Shown here piece after piece: positions 47,501 through 55,110 of a stretch of DNA of 64,000 nt (position 1 is the stretch's first letter; each line of letters begins with the position of its first letter). A program made the position numbers and the translations under genes. The notes under the pieces were generated by a model that did no database searches, was not told where the DNA came from, and saw only the letters and a program-made list of their open reading frames with translations. The stretch is from contig NW_025933374.1 of the NCBI RefSeq assembly GCF_000764305.2, forward strand, positions 1 to 64,000, read 5' to 3'. This DNA is from Hyalella azteca (Eukaryota > Arthropoda > Malacostraca > Amphipoda > Hyalellidae).

Positions 47501-50500
47501 AGACGAGTATTATAAAGTCATGGACACATCATTACTTACGACGTCGATGATCTGTGTGAGGGCGAGGCCGAAGGTTACGTTGAGTGCGAGGGAGGCGTTG
47601 ACGGAGGGTCGCACGGCGGGGTCATAGTTCGCCAGGAGGTACTGAGTGAGTTTGTACTCAGTGTGATCTCCCAGAGATACGCGAGCTGTAGAAAAACGTG
47701 AAAATTGAATACATTTTTCAATTTATGCACGGATAATAAGAATCAATGTCTAAAGATCGATACAAATTTTCATGAAAAAGTTCCACAAATAGCAGGCCCG
47801 GCCCAAAGAAAAAATTTCAAAAGTTCACAGCCGTTCCAGTTGAGTTCGAGAATAGTGTAATAATCAGCATGGTAACAAAAAATCGTGCAGGTGTCATTCT
47901 AGAAAGGATTGTTAAAAATATAACATCTATGTAGATAAAATGTTTCAAGTATTGGTTTTAAATTCGCTGATATTTTATTTCTTACAAAATTCTTTGAGCG
48001 ACGACAACTCGTCATAGAGATCCATTTATAAATTAAATTTTTAAGCTAGAGCTCTAGGCTTGATCAGAACCTCAGATCCCTCCCTGCTCCTTAGGCGGCC
48101 GAGACAAGTTTGCAAATTATCACTTGTTTTTGACGAGCTTTAGCTTAGCTCAAGACAATATTAAGAAAGTTGTGTTGTAAACTACTGCCTGCACGACAGC
48201 CTCCAAAATCTGCCCTTGTCTTCGCTTTATTGTTACTTTGTTCTCATTCCTTCCATCTTCGCTGCTTTTAGGTCGTTCATCACTGGAATAATTTTGGTCA
48301 TTTTAAATATCTATTTTTCTATTTAAAGTATGCATGTGAGAAATAATTTTTATTGAAAGATGATTATCAACTCAAAAAGCTTTATTCTCGATATTATAGC
48401 ATCAGAAGTAAAATGAGAACATCAAAGCCCCACACAACAGACGATCATGCCCACACAACAGACCATCATGCCCACACAACAGACGATCATGCCCACACAA
48501 CAGACCATCATGCCCACACAACAGACCATCATGCCCACATATTCCTCATCAAAGTCATCACAGTCAACACGTCATACAATGCGGTTATCGTTCCGCCTCA
48601 ACAGAAGCGAGATTGAGCCATGAATATGCAGGCGCTACATTCTATGTATAGAATGTATACATTCTATGTATAGTGAACGCTCCGTCTTCTGAACGCAGTG
48701 CGCGACATGCATAGTGAGAATAATAACATGAAACCCAAGCATCAATGGTTGTTTTAGTGTGTTTGTTGGAGCGGAAAATATTCACTTGAAACGCAAAATT
48801 AACGTTGGGATGCGGGATTATAAAATGACATCTAGGTATCTTTACGTTAACACAGCGGGATTTATAGGATAATATTGCATTCATATAAAGACATCAAAGT
48901 GGATGAAAGGGCTATAAAGAATTCAAGTTAGGCAATAAAAGATCTTTTGTATTGACGAAAAACTGTAGAAGCCAAGCGTTTCCAGAAGACGTTGACCAAT
49001 GGAAAGCAAGCATTACGGGCGTACTAAGGGCGACCAACCATTGTCTATTGATTTGCCGCCGAAAACGTGACCGAATTTACGGCTCGCATTAACATAAAGT
49101 AGAGTGACCAATGGGTTAGAAGTGAACGCTATAACACATTTGAAGATAGCACGATTTATAGAGGATGAAATAGAAAAGAACTGATGATCCGCTGCGAGCA
49201 AGTTAAGTGCACAAAAAATTGTATAACTCAGACGTCAAATCGCATAAAGGATATCGGTAGGCTACATACGCCGCAACAAAATGCGCTGAATAAATTTTGA
49301 CTTGTTAATGGATATTTCAGCAGCGCCCTCATAGAATGATTGAATACATATTGGCATATAGAGCCGGTGCAGTATGCACTTATCGCGTCAAACACACGTA
49401 TAGCAATTGTTGAAATAAATATCTAGAAAACCAGCTCGAAAATTTTGAGAATTGAAAACTGATTTGGTTCGATAAAACTTGTGATAAATTTGATATTGAA
49501 GGATATTCGGTAGTGCGAGATTTTTCAGTGTATATATAGGCAATGTTTTTGGTAATAATATTCACACTAAGCAGGATGCTTTCGCTTCTAATATATACAC
49601 AGTAAAAGGCTACCATCACACAATTTCATTTCAGTCAAATAAAAACAAAAAAATATCCCATTGTGAGAATCTATTTCTATATGAAATACCACACGTTATT
49701 TATTTACATAAAAGATAAAAAAGCGAAACAATAACTTTTTAATAATGAACATCATAAAGGAGCAGAATAATAGCAATAATAGAGCTTAGGCTTATGTATT
49801 CTACGGACGTGTTGATTTAAATTCTTGCTGGCATTATTCCGACGAGCTCTCGCAAGTTTCCTCTCATGGGTTCTTAAAGTCATCAAAATTTCGATTATGA
49901 TGTCGATCGGAATGAGTCGCTCAAAACACCGGATGAAATTGCCCAACTTTCCACTAGAGGCAAGTTTCTAATACTTTCTATTAGCATTAGTGAAAGACTA
50001 GAATATTAGAAACCGGCAGAACGAAAGTTGAAATGAATTTAACATGAGGTGGGAATCAAAAAACTAAAATTCTGATGACAGGTAAGTGAGGTGCAAAAAA
50101 TTTTTATAGAAAACAAATTGAAAACTACATAATTTTTTGCTTTTTCTTTGTTATGAGACGCTTTGATTATGAAATCCTTGCTGGCAAACATACCAACGCT
50201 TTTTGGCTGAAGTTGAATCAATGGTGTCATAATTGTTGGGCAGTTTCGAGACGGTCCTTTGCAGACATTATAGCATTTATGTGTTTTTTAGAGTTTTTTT
50301 TAAATATCGGAGTTATTGAGTGACATCTTTCGTTGTCTTATTTATACCTATCTTTTATAACGACGAGAGATACTTTTAGACCTGCGTAAAATATTAGCGA
50401 AATATATCTGACACCGCACCATTATTTAAAATATGATTTTCGATGATGGTTTCTTCACCACCAAGACAAAAGGGTTATACGGATACTGGCGTTGTAAAAT

Positions 50501-53500
50501 TGCATATTCATGGTTCATGCAGTGATGCATGAATGCAGGAATGATTAATTTTTAAATCAATTGATTGCTTTAAAGTTTTCTCCAATTCCAGCATTATTTT
50601 TAAATTTCAAGCTGGTCGGTTTTCCCCTATTTTGTTAAAAGGGAAATTTTCAAGGAAACTGTTTTGTCATATATAGTTACTTTGCAAGTAATTCGCGCAT
50701 GACGTCCGAATTCTATTTGAATATAACTTTAACAATAATTTATTCATTACATAAGAGTTTTTCGGTTATAGCTTTCGACGCTCTATTCGTACCTTGTATT
50801 ATGGTCGCTTTATTTGCTGACAAACCCTACAGTGGAACATGCTGCACAAGCCAGAACCTTATATGCAGCACTAAACAAAGGACATAATAACTCATCTTAC
50901 AGCAAAGGTTACACAAATTTCAAATCAGTATATAATAACGCAATGTTCGTTCTATACAGTCAAAATTAAATTTCTTGCCTGCGTGTAACTGTCAGTTGAC
51001 GGTCACGCACTACGCTCATTTCTGTCGTGTATTTGTCAGTTGACAGTCCTTTTATACGCTCACGTTACTGTTCCTGTCATTTTCATTCTCGCGGATATTC
51101 AAATTCAGAGCAACGAATGACTTGTATAGTTCCTGACGCTGCCTTTATAGCCCTGCGACTTGAATTGCGTCATCCGAGGGCCAACGATGCTTTTGTGGGG
51201 GAATTATAAGCAGAAAAGCAGTGGCAGCATTACGCAGCAGTGGCAGCATTACGCAGCAGTGGCAGCATTACGCAGCAGTGGCAGTATTACGCAACAGTGG
51301 CAGCACTTACAACTTGGAGCAAGAGTAGCACAATAGTAGCACAGGTTACTCATAACTCTATGCAAGTATTACGCAAACGATTCTTATCAAGTTTTAAATA
51401 TGTAACACACAACTCCATAGGTAAGTATTACGTATGTAACTCACAACTCATGGCTTGTGTTACGCAAGTTACACCTACTATTCTAAGCAAATGAGGCATT
51501 AAGTTAGAGTCTCGGCAATGTCATTCATCAAGAGAATCATTAGCGGCGAGTCTGCGAGACAGGCGGGCGCTGCAGAGACAGAGACGAGCTCACAGGCAAG
51601 AAAGGCGACGGCTCTGCAGAGATCCTGCGCTCCAGAGATCCTGCACAGATCCTCAGAAATGTTGTCACTAACGCGCTTATACCGAACCCGCAGCCTTGAT
51701 GGACGATCGCTCCAAAGAGGTACTCGCGATGATGGATGAATGAAGAAAGGACAATAAAGCTGTTCCATGAAATAAAAAATAGCTTTTGGTTATTTAAAAA
51801 AAATATAATAAAATTTTCTTTTGAATCTATTGAATATTTTGTAAAAAAGTACAATATAACTTGTATAGAAAAGAATACGACAATTAGGAATATTTGATCC
51901 TTTTAATAGAGAGATAAAGATCTTTTTAATGTGACATGAATGTTCTTGAGGCTGCACTGCATAAACTCAGTCATATAAATTAGCTTTAGAGATCACATCA
52001 ACGCGCAAGATGGTAGTAGGATGAACGTATAGAATGTATGCTCGACTTGCGTTCTATAGTATTATTCTGGCACTATTAGTACTATAGCATATATTATAGT
52101 ATAATTATAGTAGAGTTTTATAAGGTATTATATAGCGCAAGTATTATAGATCATAAACTATGGCAAAAGTATTCCATAGTGAGGGATAATGTCTCAATAA
52201 ATCACAACAAAATAATAGAAGGAGGCGACCCTAAATAAAGGGTTTGTCATTCGGGTAGCAGGGGAGAATCTGTTAACCTAGGAACGCCCGGTCTGGACTG
52301 ACCTCCTCGAAGATGAATGTCCCCCAAAGCGTTGCATTCTTCTCAAGAAAGGATATTTGTGACCAGCCATTACCGAAAACAGAAAATGATTGTCTGGCAA
52401 TCTCAGTGTCTTCTGACAAAAAAATGTCGAGTTCTAGTTATAGGGTCCTTTTTTGTTTATAGTAAATATACCAGGCCAGTGACTGACGTTTTTTTTACTG
52501 TGTTTTTGACCAAAATAAAATATTTCATCATTATGAGGGGGCTAATTATGGGGCTAAATTGCTAGAAAACGAGATGAAGTGAGAGTTCAAACCATTATAT
52601 AAATGAAAGAATTAATGTCACTTATTTGCTTAAATCGCAAGTTGACTAAAAATTTAAAAGCAAAGAATAGTCCACAAAAATTCAGATCTATATAGAAAAC
52701 GTTTCGGAGTCCAGCTCCATCGTCAGTTCGTAGAATCTAGAACATACATAGAAAGTCACAAGTTAATACAATTGAGAGCACAGAACACAATTAGAACCTA
52801 AATTTACAAGTAAAACATTGTGCACAACGAAATTGATACACCAGGGACGATCGCATATGAACAGGGAGCATATCTTTATATCTAAAGAAAGAACCGATTT
52901 TGAAACTGTTAACCAGAACAATATGGAGTTTAACGCTTGGAAAGTATCTATTGAACAAGACTTTTAATTCTCTTGACATAGCTTCGGACGCAGGGCCGAA
53001 GCTATGAAATATGAGTAAATGAAAGAATTCAAATATCTATAAAGGCATCTATGACTAAAGTTCCAACACAATAAATTGACTGTTAATATCAGAAATTTTG
53101 AACATAAGCGATTTTGAAGCACAATGGAAGCTTGTTTTTCCTGTCCTTTGTTTTGGATAGCAACACAAACATTGGCACTTCGTGCCTGCGCACCTGCAAA
53201 GCATAACAAATTCATTCAAATAACAACTGGTAAAGCGACGTCTGCTGGAGACTAACAAACGCAAAGATTTCCATAACAAAACTCTACAGACGACAGAATG
53301 CAAGTTTCCCACAAGCGAAATTTGAACTGCGAGGAAAATAAAGCATGGAACTGGTGGAGAAACGAATTTCAATCAAACAATAAGGAGCAGTTAGTATGCA
53401 CAAGCAATAAAATGAATAACGGAAATAAGATAAATTTTAAAAAGCTATAAGCGAGAAGATCCCTGGTGAATCCGAGGAGAAGCATTTATCACTGAAAAAG

Positions 53501-54677
53501 TTTTTCTTCATAGCTAGACAGATTAGAAATGAAAGTTTGGTCAGCCTATCGGGCAAAAGATCACACAAAGAAGATTATTAATAATTAATGCAAGTCAGTT
53601 TTTTAAAACGAATTACATGACCCCAGTTAATCGCAACTACCCAATACGAACAAAATTAAATAATAAAACCATCCGCGCTTTCAATACAATATAATCGAGA
53701 GAGAATAACTTACCTAAAAACTCGTAACATTCTGCAAGCATTCGTGCGACAAAGGTAAATCTGATTATCATTTAAATTCAAGAAGGTATGTTCGCCCAAG
53801 TCCCGCGCTCGCGTCGCAACAAATCGCCCAAGGAGGAACGTGCTCGAGCATTGCAGATTCTCGAAGCTTTTCGCAATATTTATCGACGATTGTGCAAGGT
53901 AAGCAAACGCTTCAATATTTTCTGGCACCAATATTCAAGCTTATAAAATGTGCGATCCGATATTTATGAATGTGAAATGAATGCAGACGCTGTTTCTTCA
54001 AAAAAGAATTCTGGAGAGATCGCCTAAAGATGATAAATGTATGGGAAAGATGATAAAATGCACAGAAAATAGTATTTTTGAATAGAACATCTTTTTTGAT
54101 ACCTTAGAAAAATTGAGGCACTGTCTTCTTCGTTATCTGCCTTTCGTTACCTCAACAAGTGTGAAATGCAACTATTGATAAAAATTGCAATTAAAGCAAA
54201 AATTACTTCAAATTCGCTACTTATTTTATTTATATTTTATATTTTATTTACATCATATATTTAAACCGTAATAATTTAATAATAGAATAATTATATTTTC
54301 TACTAAGTCGTTCACGAAGTGGTAGAAACTTTTTTGCAACTCAATAAATAATAATGTATAAAAGTGCATGTAATTGTAAGTATAAAGAATTGACACGCTG
54401 AACAATGTCACGCAAGTCATAATGCATTTCTGGTAAAGAAACTTCAAACGCACCCGAACAGCGTGAGTCAATTCATAAGCAAATGCCTCATCTCAACGCA
54501 AAGAGAGCAATATAACGAGAAGCAAGTCCCATAATAACTATGATAACGTGGTGCAACTCAATTATAAAAAAACGCAAAATTCCCCCATACATTTCACTTA
54601 CACCACACACTTCCACTGAACTCACCAGCGAATGTCAAGATGACGACCAGCCTGAGAAGGCAGGCTGCAGGACGCAT
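25015..54677 (-). CDS. Nicotinic acetylcholine receptor alpha subunit (complete, 12 coding exons)
   Basis: The gene encodes a ligand-gated cation channel subunit of the neuronal or muscle membrane. The 12 exons sum to 1887 nt (628 residues plus stop) with every junction in phase. Residues 1 to about 18 are the signal peptide. The N-terminal domain carries loop [10 protein letters not shown] (Tyr116), Cys152-Cys166 with 13 residues between (Cys-loop), loop B WTYDGF (Trp173) and loop C YYSCC (Cys216-217, the alpha-subunit hallmark). M1 is about 239-259; GEK at 263 precedes M2, with Leu at the 9' gate position; M3 is 299-320 and M4 598-618. The M3-M4 loop is about 270 residues, with a Gln-rich repeat. 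The 45-bp and 110-bp exons are classic for this family. It resembles alpha7/alpha9-10-like arthropod subunits; no number is assigned. Confidence 0.93.
25109..25680 (-). other. Receptor intron 11
   Basis: Starts GTGAGC, ends cggcag. Its first 167 bases are extra copies of the exon 11 end, each with a donor. The rest is AT-rich with no further feature. Confidence 0.85.
25514..25711. repeat. 31/34-bp repeat of the exon 11 3' end with its splice donor, six copies
   Basis: On the minus strand each unit reads cagcaagttgcgctcatcat plus cgacag/gtgagcag. GTGAGC donors lie at cac positions 25678, 25647, 25616, 25582, 25548 and 25514 (spacing 31, 31, 34, 34, 34). The copy nearest the exon is the coding one (QQVALIID). 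Copies differ mainly in the number of CAG triplets and in a few single bases. Confidence 0.95.
25681..25781 (-). CDS. Receptor exon 11: pre-M4 amphipathic helix
   Basis: The acceptor is gtattttcag and the donor CGACAG/gtgagc. It reads [20 protein letters not shown], then [13 protein letters not shown] plus AG of a split Arg codon. This strongly conserved segment forms the membrane-associated helix that sets conductance in Cys-loop receptors. Its last ~30 bp are the founder of the donor repeat. Confidence 0.93.
25782..26303 (-). other. Receptor intron 10
   Basis: GTTTGT at the donor (weak) and ttttcag at the acceptor. AT-rich, nothing else recognised. Confidence 0.75.
26304..26658 (-). CDS. 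Receptor exon 10: Gln/His/Cys-rich cytoplasmic loop
   Basis: The acceptor is tttttcgctcag and phase 1 completes a Ser codon. Residues 447-564 read [17 protein letters not shown], then HLQQQ repeats, then a 6-residue repeat of the type [30 protein letters not shown] (about residues 489-520), then [20 protein letters not shown] and QK. Family members end this loop with a similar acidic-to-helix run-in, which supports the reading. The repeat is an 18-bp minisatellite in the DNA. The donor gtttgt is weak but gives the right phase. Confidence 0.85.
28050..28335. mobile_element. Foldback (palindromic) element, about 286 bp
   Basis: Arms of about 99 bp (28050-28148 and 28237-28335) are inverted copies: tattcttcagatgacgttgg on the left matches ccaacgtaatctgaagaata on the right. 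An 88-bp spacer lies between. The arms contain cattcgaaacgtcgttaata, which shares CGAAACGTCGT with the hammerhead-like motifs of the Penelope arms. No clear target duplication is visible. Confidence 0.8.
28356..28664. repeat. Roughly 64-72-bp tandem repeat, about 4.5 copies, alternating subtypes
   Basis: Units contain cttattctacctgtctacca then tgtaatgga...ttacatagccat. Variants with gtgtttaaacaagctt and gtatttaaacaaactt alternate, so the array expanded by dimers. It ends 50 bp downstream of the exon 9 donor. Confidence 0.92.
28715..28809 (-). CDS. Receptor exon 9: cytoplasmic loop
   Basis: 95 bp between acceptor gtgatgttcag and donor CACAG/gtatgc. It reads [20 protein letters not shown], then [11 protein letters not shown] plus AG. 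The sequence is not conserved, so the call rests on splice sites, GC content (far above the surroundings) and phase agreement with both neighbours. Confidence 0.72.
28810..29235 (-). other. Receptor intron 8
   Basis: Donor gttagt, acceptor ttcag. AT-rich; nothing else recognised. Confidence 0.7.
29236..29585 (-). CDS. Receptor exon 8: M3 and start of the cytoplasmic loop
   Basis: The acceptor is ctctattatccag; the first two bases complete Gly298. It reads [20 protein letters not shown] (M3), [20 protein letters not shown] and [20 protein letters not shown], then a Ser/Arg/Pro-rich loop ending in TTTLHHPC. The M3 part is certain. The 3' end uses donor gttagt at 29235, chosen for phase 0 and its match to the donor of exon 4. 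An upstream gtatgc is an alternative, but out of phase with exon 9. Confidence 0.88.
29586..30013 (-). other. Receptor intron 7
   Basis: GTGAGC donor and ttatccag acceptor; AT-rich, no other feature. Confidence 0.8.
30014..30193 (-). CDS. Receptor exon 7: M1 and M2 (pore)
   Basis: 180 bp; acceptor atttatatcttgcag, donor ATTG/gtgagc. It reads [20 protein letters not shown] (M1), PSDSGEK, then [20 protein letters not shown] (M2) and [12 protein letters not shown]. Glu at -1' and Glu at 20' are the rings of negative charge that select cations, and Leu at 9' is the gate. The invariant Pro-Cys of M1 is present. Confidence 0.96.
30194..31134 (-). other. Receptor intron 6
   Basis: GTATGA donor and cttgcag acceptor; no other feature recognised. 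Confidence 0.8.
31135..31309 (-). CDS. Receptor exon 6: loop C and end of the ligand-binding domain
   Basis: 175 bp; acceptor tatgtatgcag, donor TTTTACG/gtatga. It reads [40 protein letters not shown] and [18 protein letters not shown]. The adjacent cysteines (216-217) with flanking tyrosines form loop C, which closes over acetylcholine and marks the subunit as alpha. NLS is a possible N-glycosylation site. Confidence 0.96.
31310..33625 (-). other. Receptor intron 5
   Basis: GTGATT donor and gtatgcag acceptor. About 2.3 kb AT-rich DNA without recognised features. Confidence 0.75.
33626..33809 (-). CDS. Receptor exon 5: Cys-loop and loop B
   Basis: 184 bp; acceptor gtaattggcag, donor TTCCAG/gtgatt. 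It reads [40 protein letters not shown] and [20 protein letters not shown] plus Q. The cysteines are separated by 13 residues with FPFD inside, the signature of the family. NVT is a potential glycosylation site. Confidence 0.96.
33810..34338 (-). other. Receptor intron 4
   Basis: GTTAGT donor. A microsatellite-cored element occupies all but the last 18 bases before the acceptor (see 33828-33993). The rest is AT-rich. Confidence 0.8.
33828..33993. mobile_element. Dispersed element with (GGAC)n core, copy 1
   Basis: Begins taactcagtactcactgcag, contains the palindrome CTCACTGCAGTGAG, then agcgcattttctc, then a (ggac/gaca)n tract near 33893-33943, and ends gagaaaatgcgctaaaaa, whose inverse matches the left agcgcattttctc. 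The same layout recurs at 47356-47501. Non-coding. Confidence 0.85.
34339..34448 (-). CDS. Receptor exon 4: 110-bp exon with loops D and A
   Basis: Acceptor cttcttaatgtacag, donor AACAA/gttagt. It reads [20 protein letters not shown], then [16 protein letters not shown], with a split Asn codon. Exactly 110 bp, the conserved size of this exon in receptor genes. Loop D Trp and loop A WxPDxxLYN are present. Confidence 0.96.
35131..35170. repeat. GGT microsatellite running into GAT
   Basis: About ten GGT triplets followed by several GAT triplets, in intron 3. Confidence 0.95.
35249..35332. repeat. 18-bp tandem repeat, about 4.7 copies
   Basis: Unit tatggtaatggtggcgac, with one copy carrying caac in place of cgac. 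The open frame it creates on the minus strand (SRHHYH) is an artefact of the period. Confidence 0.92.
35962..36006 (-). CDS. Receptor exon 3: conserved 45-bp exon
   Basis: Acceptor ttttttcttacag, donor AACCAG/gtaaag. It reads [15 protein letters not shown], the near-invariant segment of the family. 45 bp is the classic length, and phase 0 at both ends agrees with its neighbours. Confidence 0.97.
36299..37360 (+). mobile_element. Degenerate Tc1-like DNA transposon
   Basis: The left end begins acaggggttggacaaaataa, then gggaaacccc, like the terminal repeats of a common Tc1 group. [19 protein letters not shown], then [13 protein letters not shown], is the N-terminal helix-turn-helix (36491). 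Broken frames follow with VIFTDESSF (first catalytic Asp), [26 protein letters not shown], a DDKAP segment (second Asp) and WPPQSP. No right terminal repeat was found. It has several frameshifts and is inactive. Confidence 0.85.
36491..37360 (+). pseudogene. Tc1-like transposase, broken
   Basis: Frameshifts and stops divide the transposase at about 36593, 36690 and 37220. Recognisable blocks run in family order up to [12 protein letters not shown]. The C-terminus is missing. Confidence 0.82.
41445..41575. repeat. CAGA microsatellite between gctagc motifs
   Basis: A (cagacaga)n run at about 41501-41551 lies between gcgctagctagcg (41446-41458) and gaaagctagcta (41554-41565). The flanking motif pair suggests a dispersed microsatellite-bearing element rather than a bare microsatellite. 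Confidence 0.7.
42165..42550. repeat. Irregular tandem repeat around gaagaagaaccactatacgg
   Basis: At least twelve diverged copies of a unit near 21 bp, with insertions such as aaaaacaactata. The open frames through it (NHYTEK, YGEEE) come from the repeat. Confidence 0.88.
44925..45012. repeat. AT-rich 17-18-bp tandem repeat
   Basis: Unit tagtcattatattaata and close variants, about five copies. Confidence 0.88.
46420..46569 (+). CDS. Unrecognised 49-codon open frame
   Basis: [20 protein letters not shown], then [20 protein letters not shown], ending ...TCAET before TGA. It has an amphipathic, helix-like pattern and a GC content above the surrounding intron. It lies inside receptor intron 2 on the opposite strand. 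No family is recognised; it may be a fragment of a transposon protein or chance. Confidence 0.2.
   Translation: MSTSDELLRRLLKFRKGLQYDEVLKEITQRVLRCFKLGFLIRSLTCAET
47356..47501. mobile_element. Dispersed element with (GGAC)n core, copy 2
   Basis: Shares with 33828-33993 the start taactcagtactcactgcag, a gcattttct block, a ggacggacagacgg tract and the end gagaaaatgcgctaaaaa. The core is shorter. It lies 38 bp downstream of the exon 2 donor. Confidence 0.85.
47540..47685 (-). CDS. Receptor exon 2: start of the mature protein
   Basis: 146 bp; acceptor cacgtttttctacag, donor GACGTC/gtaagt. It reads [40 protein letters not shown] and [11 protein letters not shown]-xYDPxVRP and the following strands are typical of the N-terminal helix and first strands. 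NAS and NVT are potential glycosylation sites. Confidence 0.95.
48428..48539. repeat. 21-bp tandem repeat, 5.3 copies
   Basis: Unit cccacacaacagaccatcat plus g, with gacgat/gaccat alternating in the first four copies. The TTDHHAH frame through it is a by-product of the 21-bp period. Confidence 0.94.
51218..51307. repeat. 19-bp tandem repeat, about 4.7 copies
   Basis: Unit gcagtggcagcattacgca, nearly perfect, with drift in the last copy. Confidence 0.93.
52695..52735 (-). ncRNA. Hammerhead-like core beside the Penelope relic
   Basis: On the minus strand CTGACGA (matches CUGANGA; 52720-52726) is followed by t, ggag-ctgga-ctcc (4-bp stem II) and GAAAC (52701-52705). A convincing stem III with cleavage triplet is not seen. 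The position, next to a Penelope-like fragment on the same strand, fits the known association. Confidence 0.4.
52791..52985 (-). pseudogene. Penelope-like element fragment (C-terminal linker)
   Basis: Reads [40 protein letters not shown] and [15 protein letters not shown] before a stop. Clearly related to the relic at 6.74-6.99 kb ([11 protein letters not shown]). The nuclease and reverse transcriptase are missing. It lies in receptor intron 1, in the gene's orientation. Confidence 0.75.
54626..54677 (-). CDS. Receptor exon 1: start codon and signal peptide
   Basis: ATG at 54677 then [16 protein letters not shown] and one base, to a perfect GTGAGT donor. A positively charged start, a hydrophobic core and small residues before the junction make a typical signal peptide. 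The phase (1) joins exon 2 as Ala. Reading could continue upstream in frame to 54872, but that extension is hydrophilic and would bury the leader, so it is treated as 5' UTR. A second donor (gtaagt) about 25 bases downstream would not give the right phase. Confidence 0.85.
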
Positions 54678-54877
54678 GACGGCGGTGGCGGTGTTATTCA
54701 GAGCGCCAGTTTTGTACGCGTCTGAATACAAAAGAAGCTGAGGCGAGCATCTTAAGCAGGCTTTCGAAGGCCTGATGTATGGCTTAATTCGCACCCCTGA
54801 TTGTGAACTGCGAACGCCGGCAACGGCCATACTTCTAGGCAGGCCGACGTTAGCTGAAAGGAGGCAGCGCAATTCGC

Positions 54878-55110
54878 GTGATCGAGCGAGCTGCGTGGCT
54901 GGTTAATGCGCCCACTGAAGTTCTTCTCGTGAACCTTCTGCGTACTCGTTTCTGTACGTCTTAACTGGATCTTAGAACATAGATAATGAACGTGCGGATT
55001 ACCATAGTAAAATTCTGGTGATCAAGCGAGCTGCGTTTCTGGTTAACGTGCTCACTGAAATTCTTCTTGTGGAACCATGTGTTTCTGTACGTCTTAACTG
55101 GATCTTAGAA
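54878..55110. repeat. 140-bp tandem duplication in the receptor 5' flank
   Basis: 54878-54976 (gagcgagctgcgtggctggt ... tttctgtacgtcttaactgg) recurs at 55018-55110 with substitutions and a small deletion. It lies about 200-430 bp upstream of the start codon, where promoter elements would be expected. No TATA or initiator was identified. Confidence 0.88.

Larger units (their letters stand above)
36007..47539 (-). other. Receptor intron 2
   Basis: About 11.5 kb. Contains the Tc1-like relic, the CAGA element, several minisatellites and the second (GGAC)n element, listed separately. Long stretches (37.4-41.4, 42.6-44.9 and 45.0-47.3 kb) show nothing further that can be supported. Confidence 0.75.
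47686..54625 (-). other. Receptor intron 1
   Basis: About 6.9 kb, donor GTGAGT. Contains the 21-bp and 19-bp repeats and a Penelope-like relic, listed separately. Nothing else recognised. Confidence 0.75.

Noticed and set aside
48353..48616. His-rich frame with TTDHHAH repeats
   Set aside because: Produced by the 21-bp repeat inside receptor intron 1; no independent support.
54678..54872. Upstream in-frame Met as receptor start
   Set aside because: It would place about 65 hydrophilic residues before the signal peptide.
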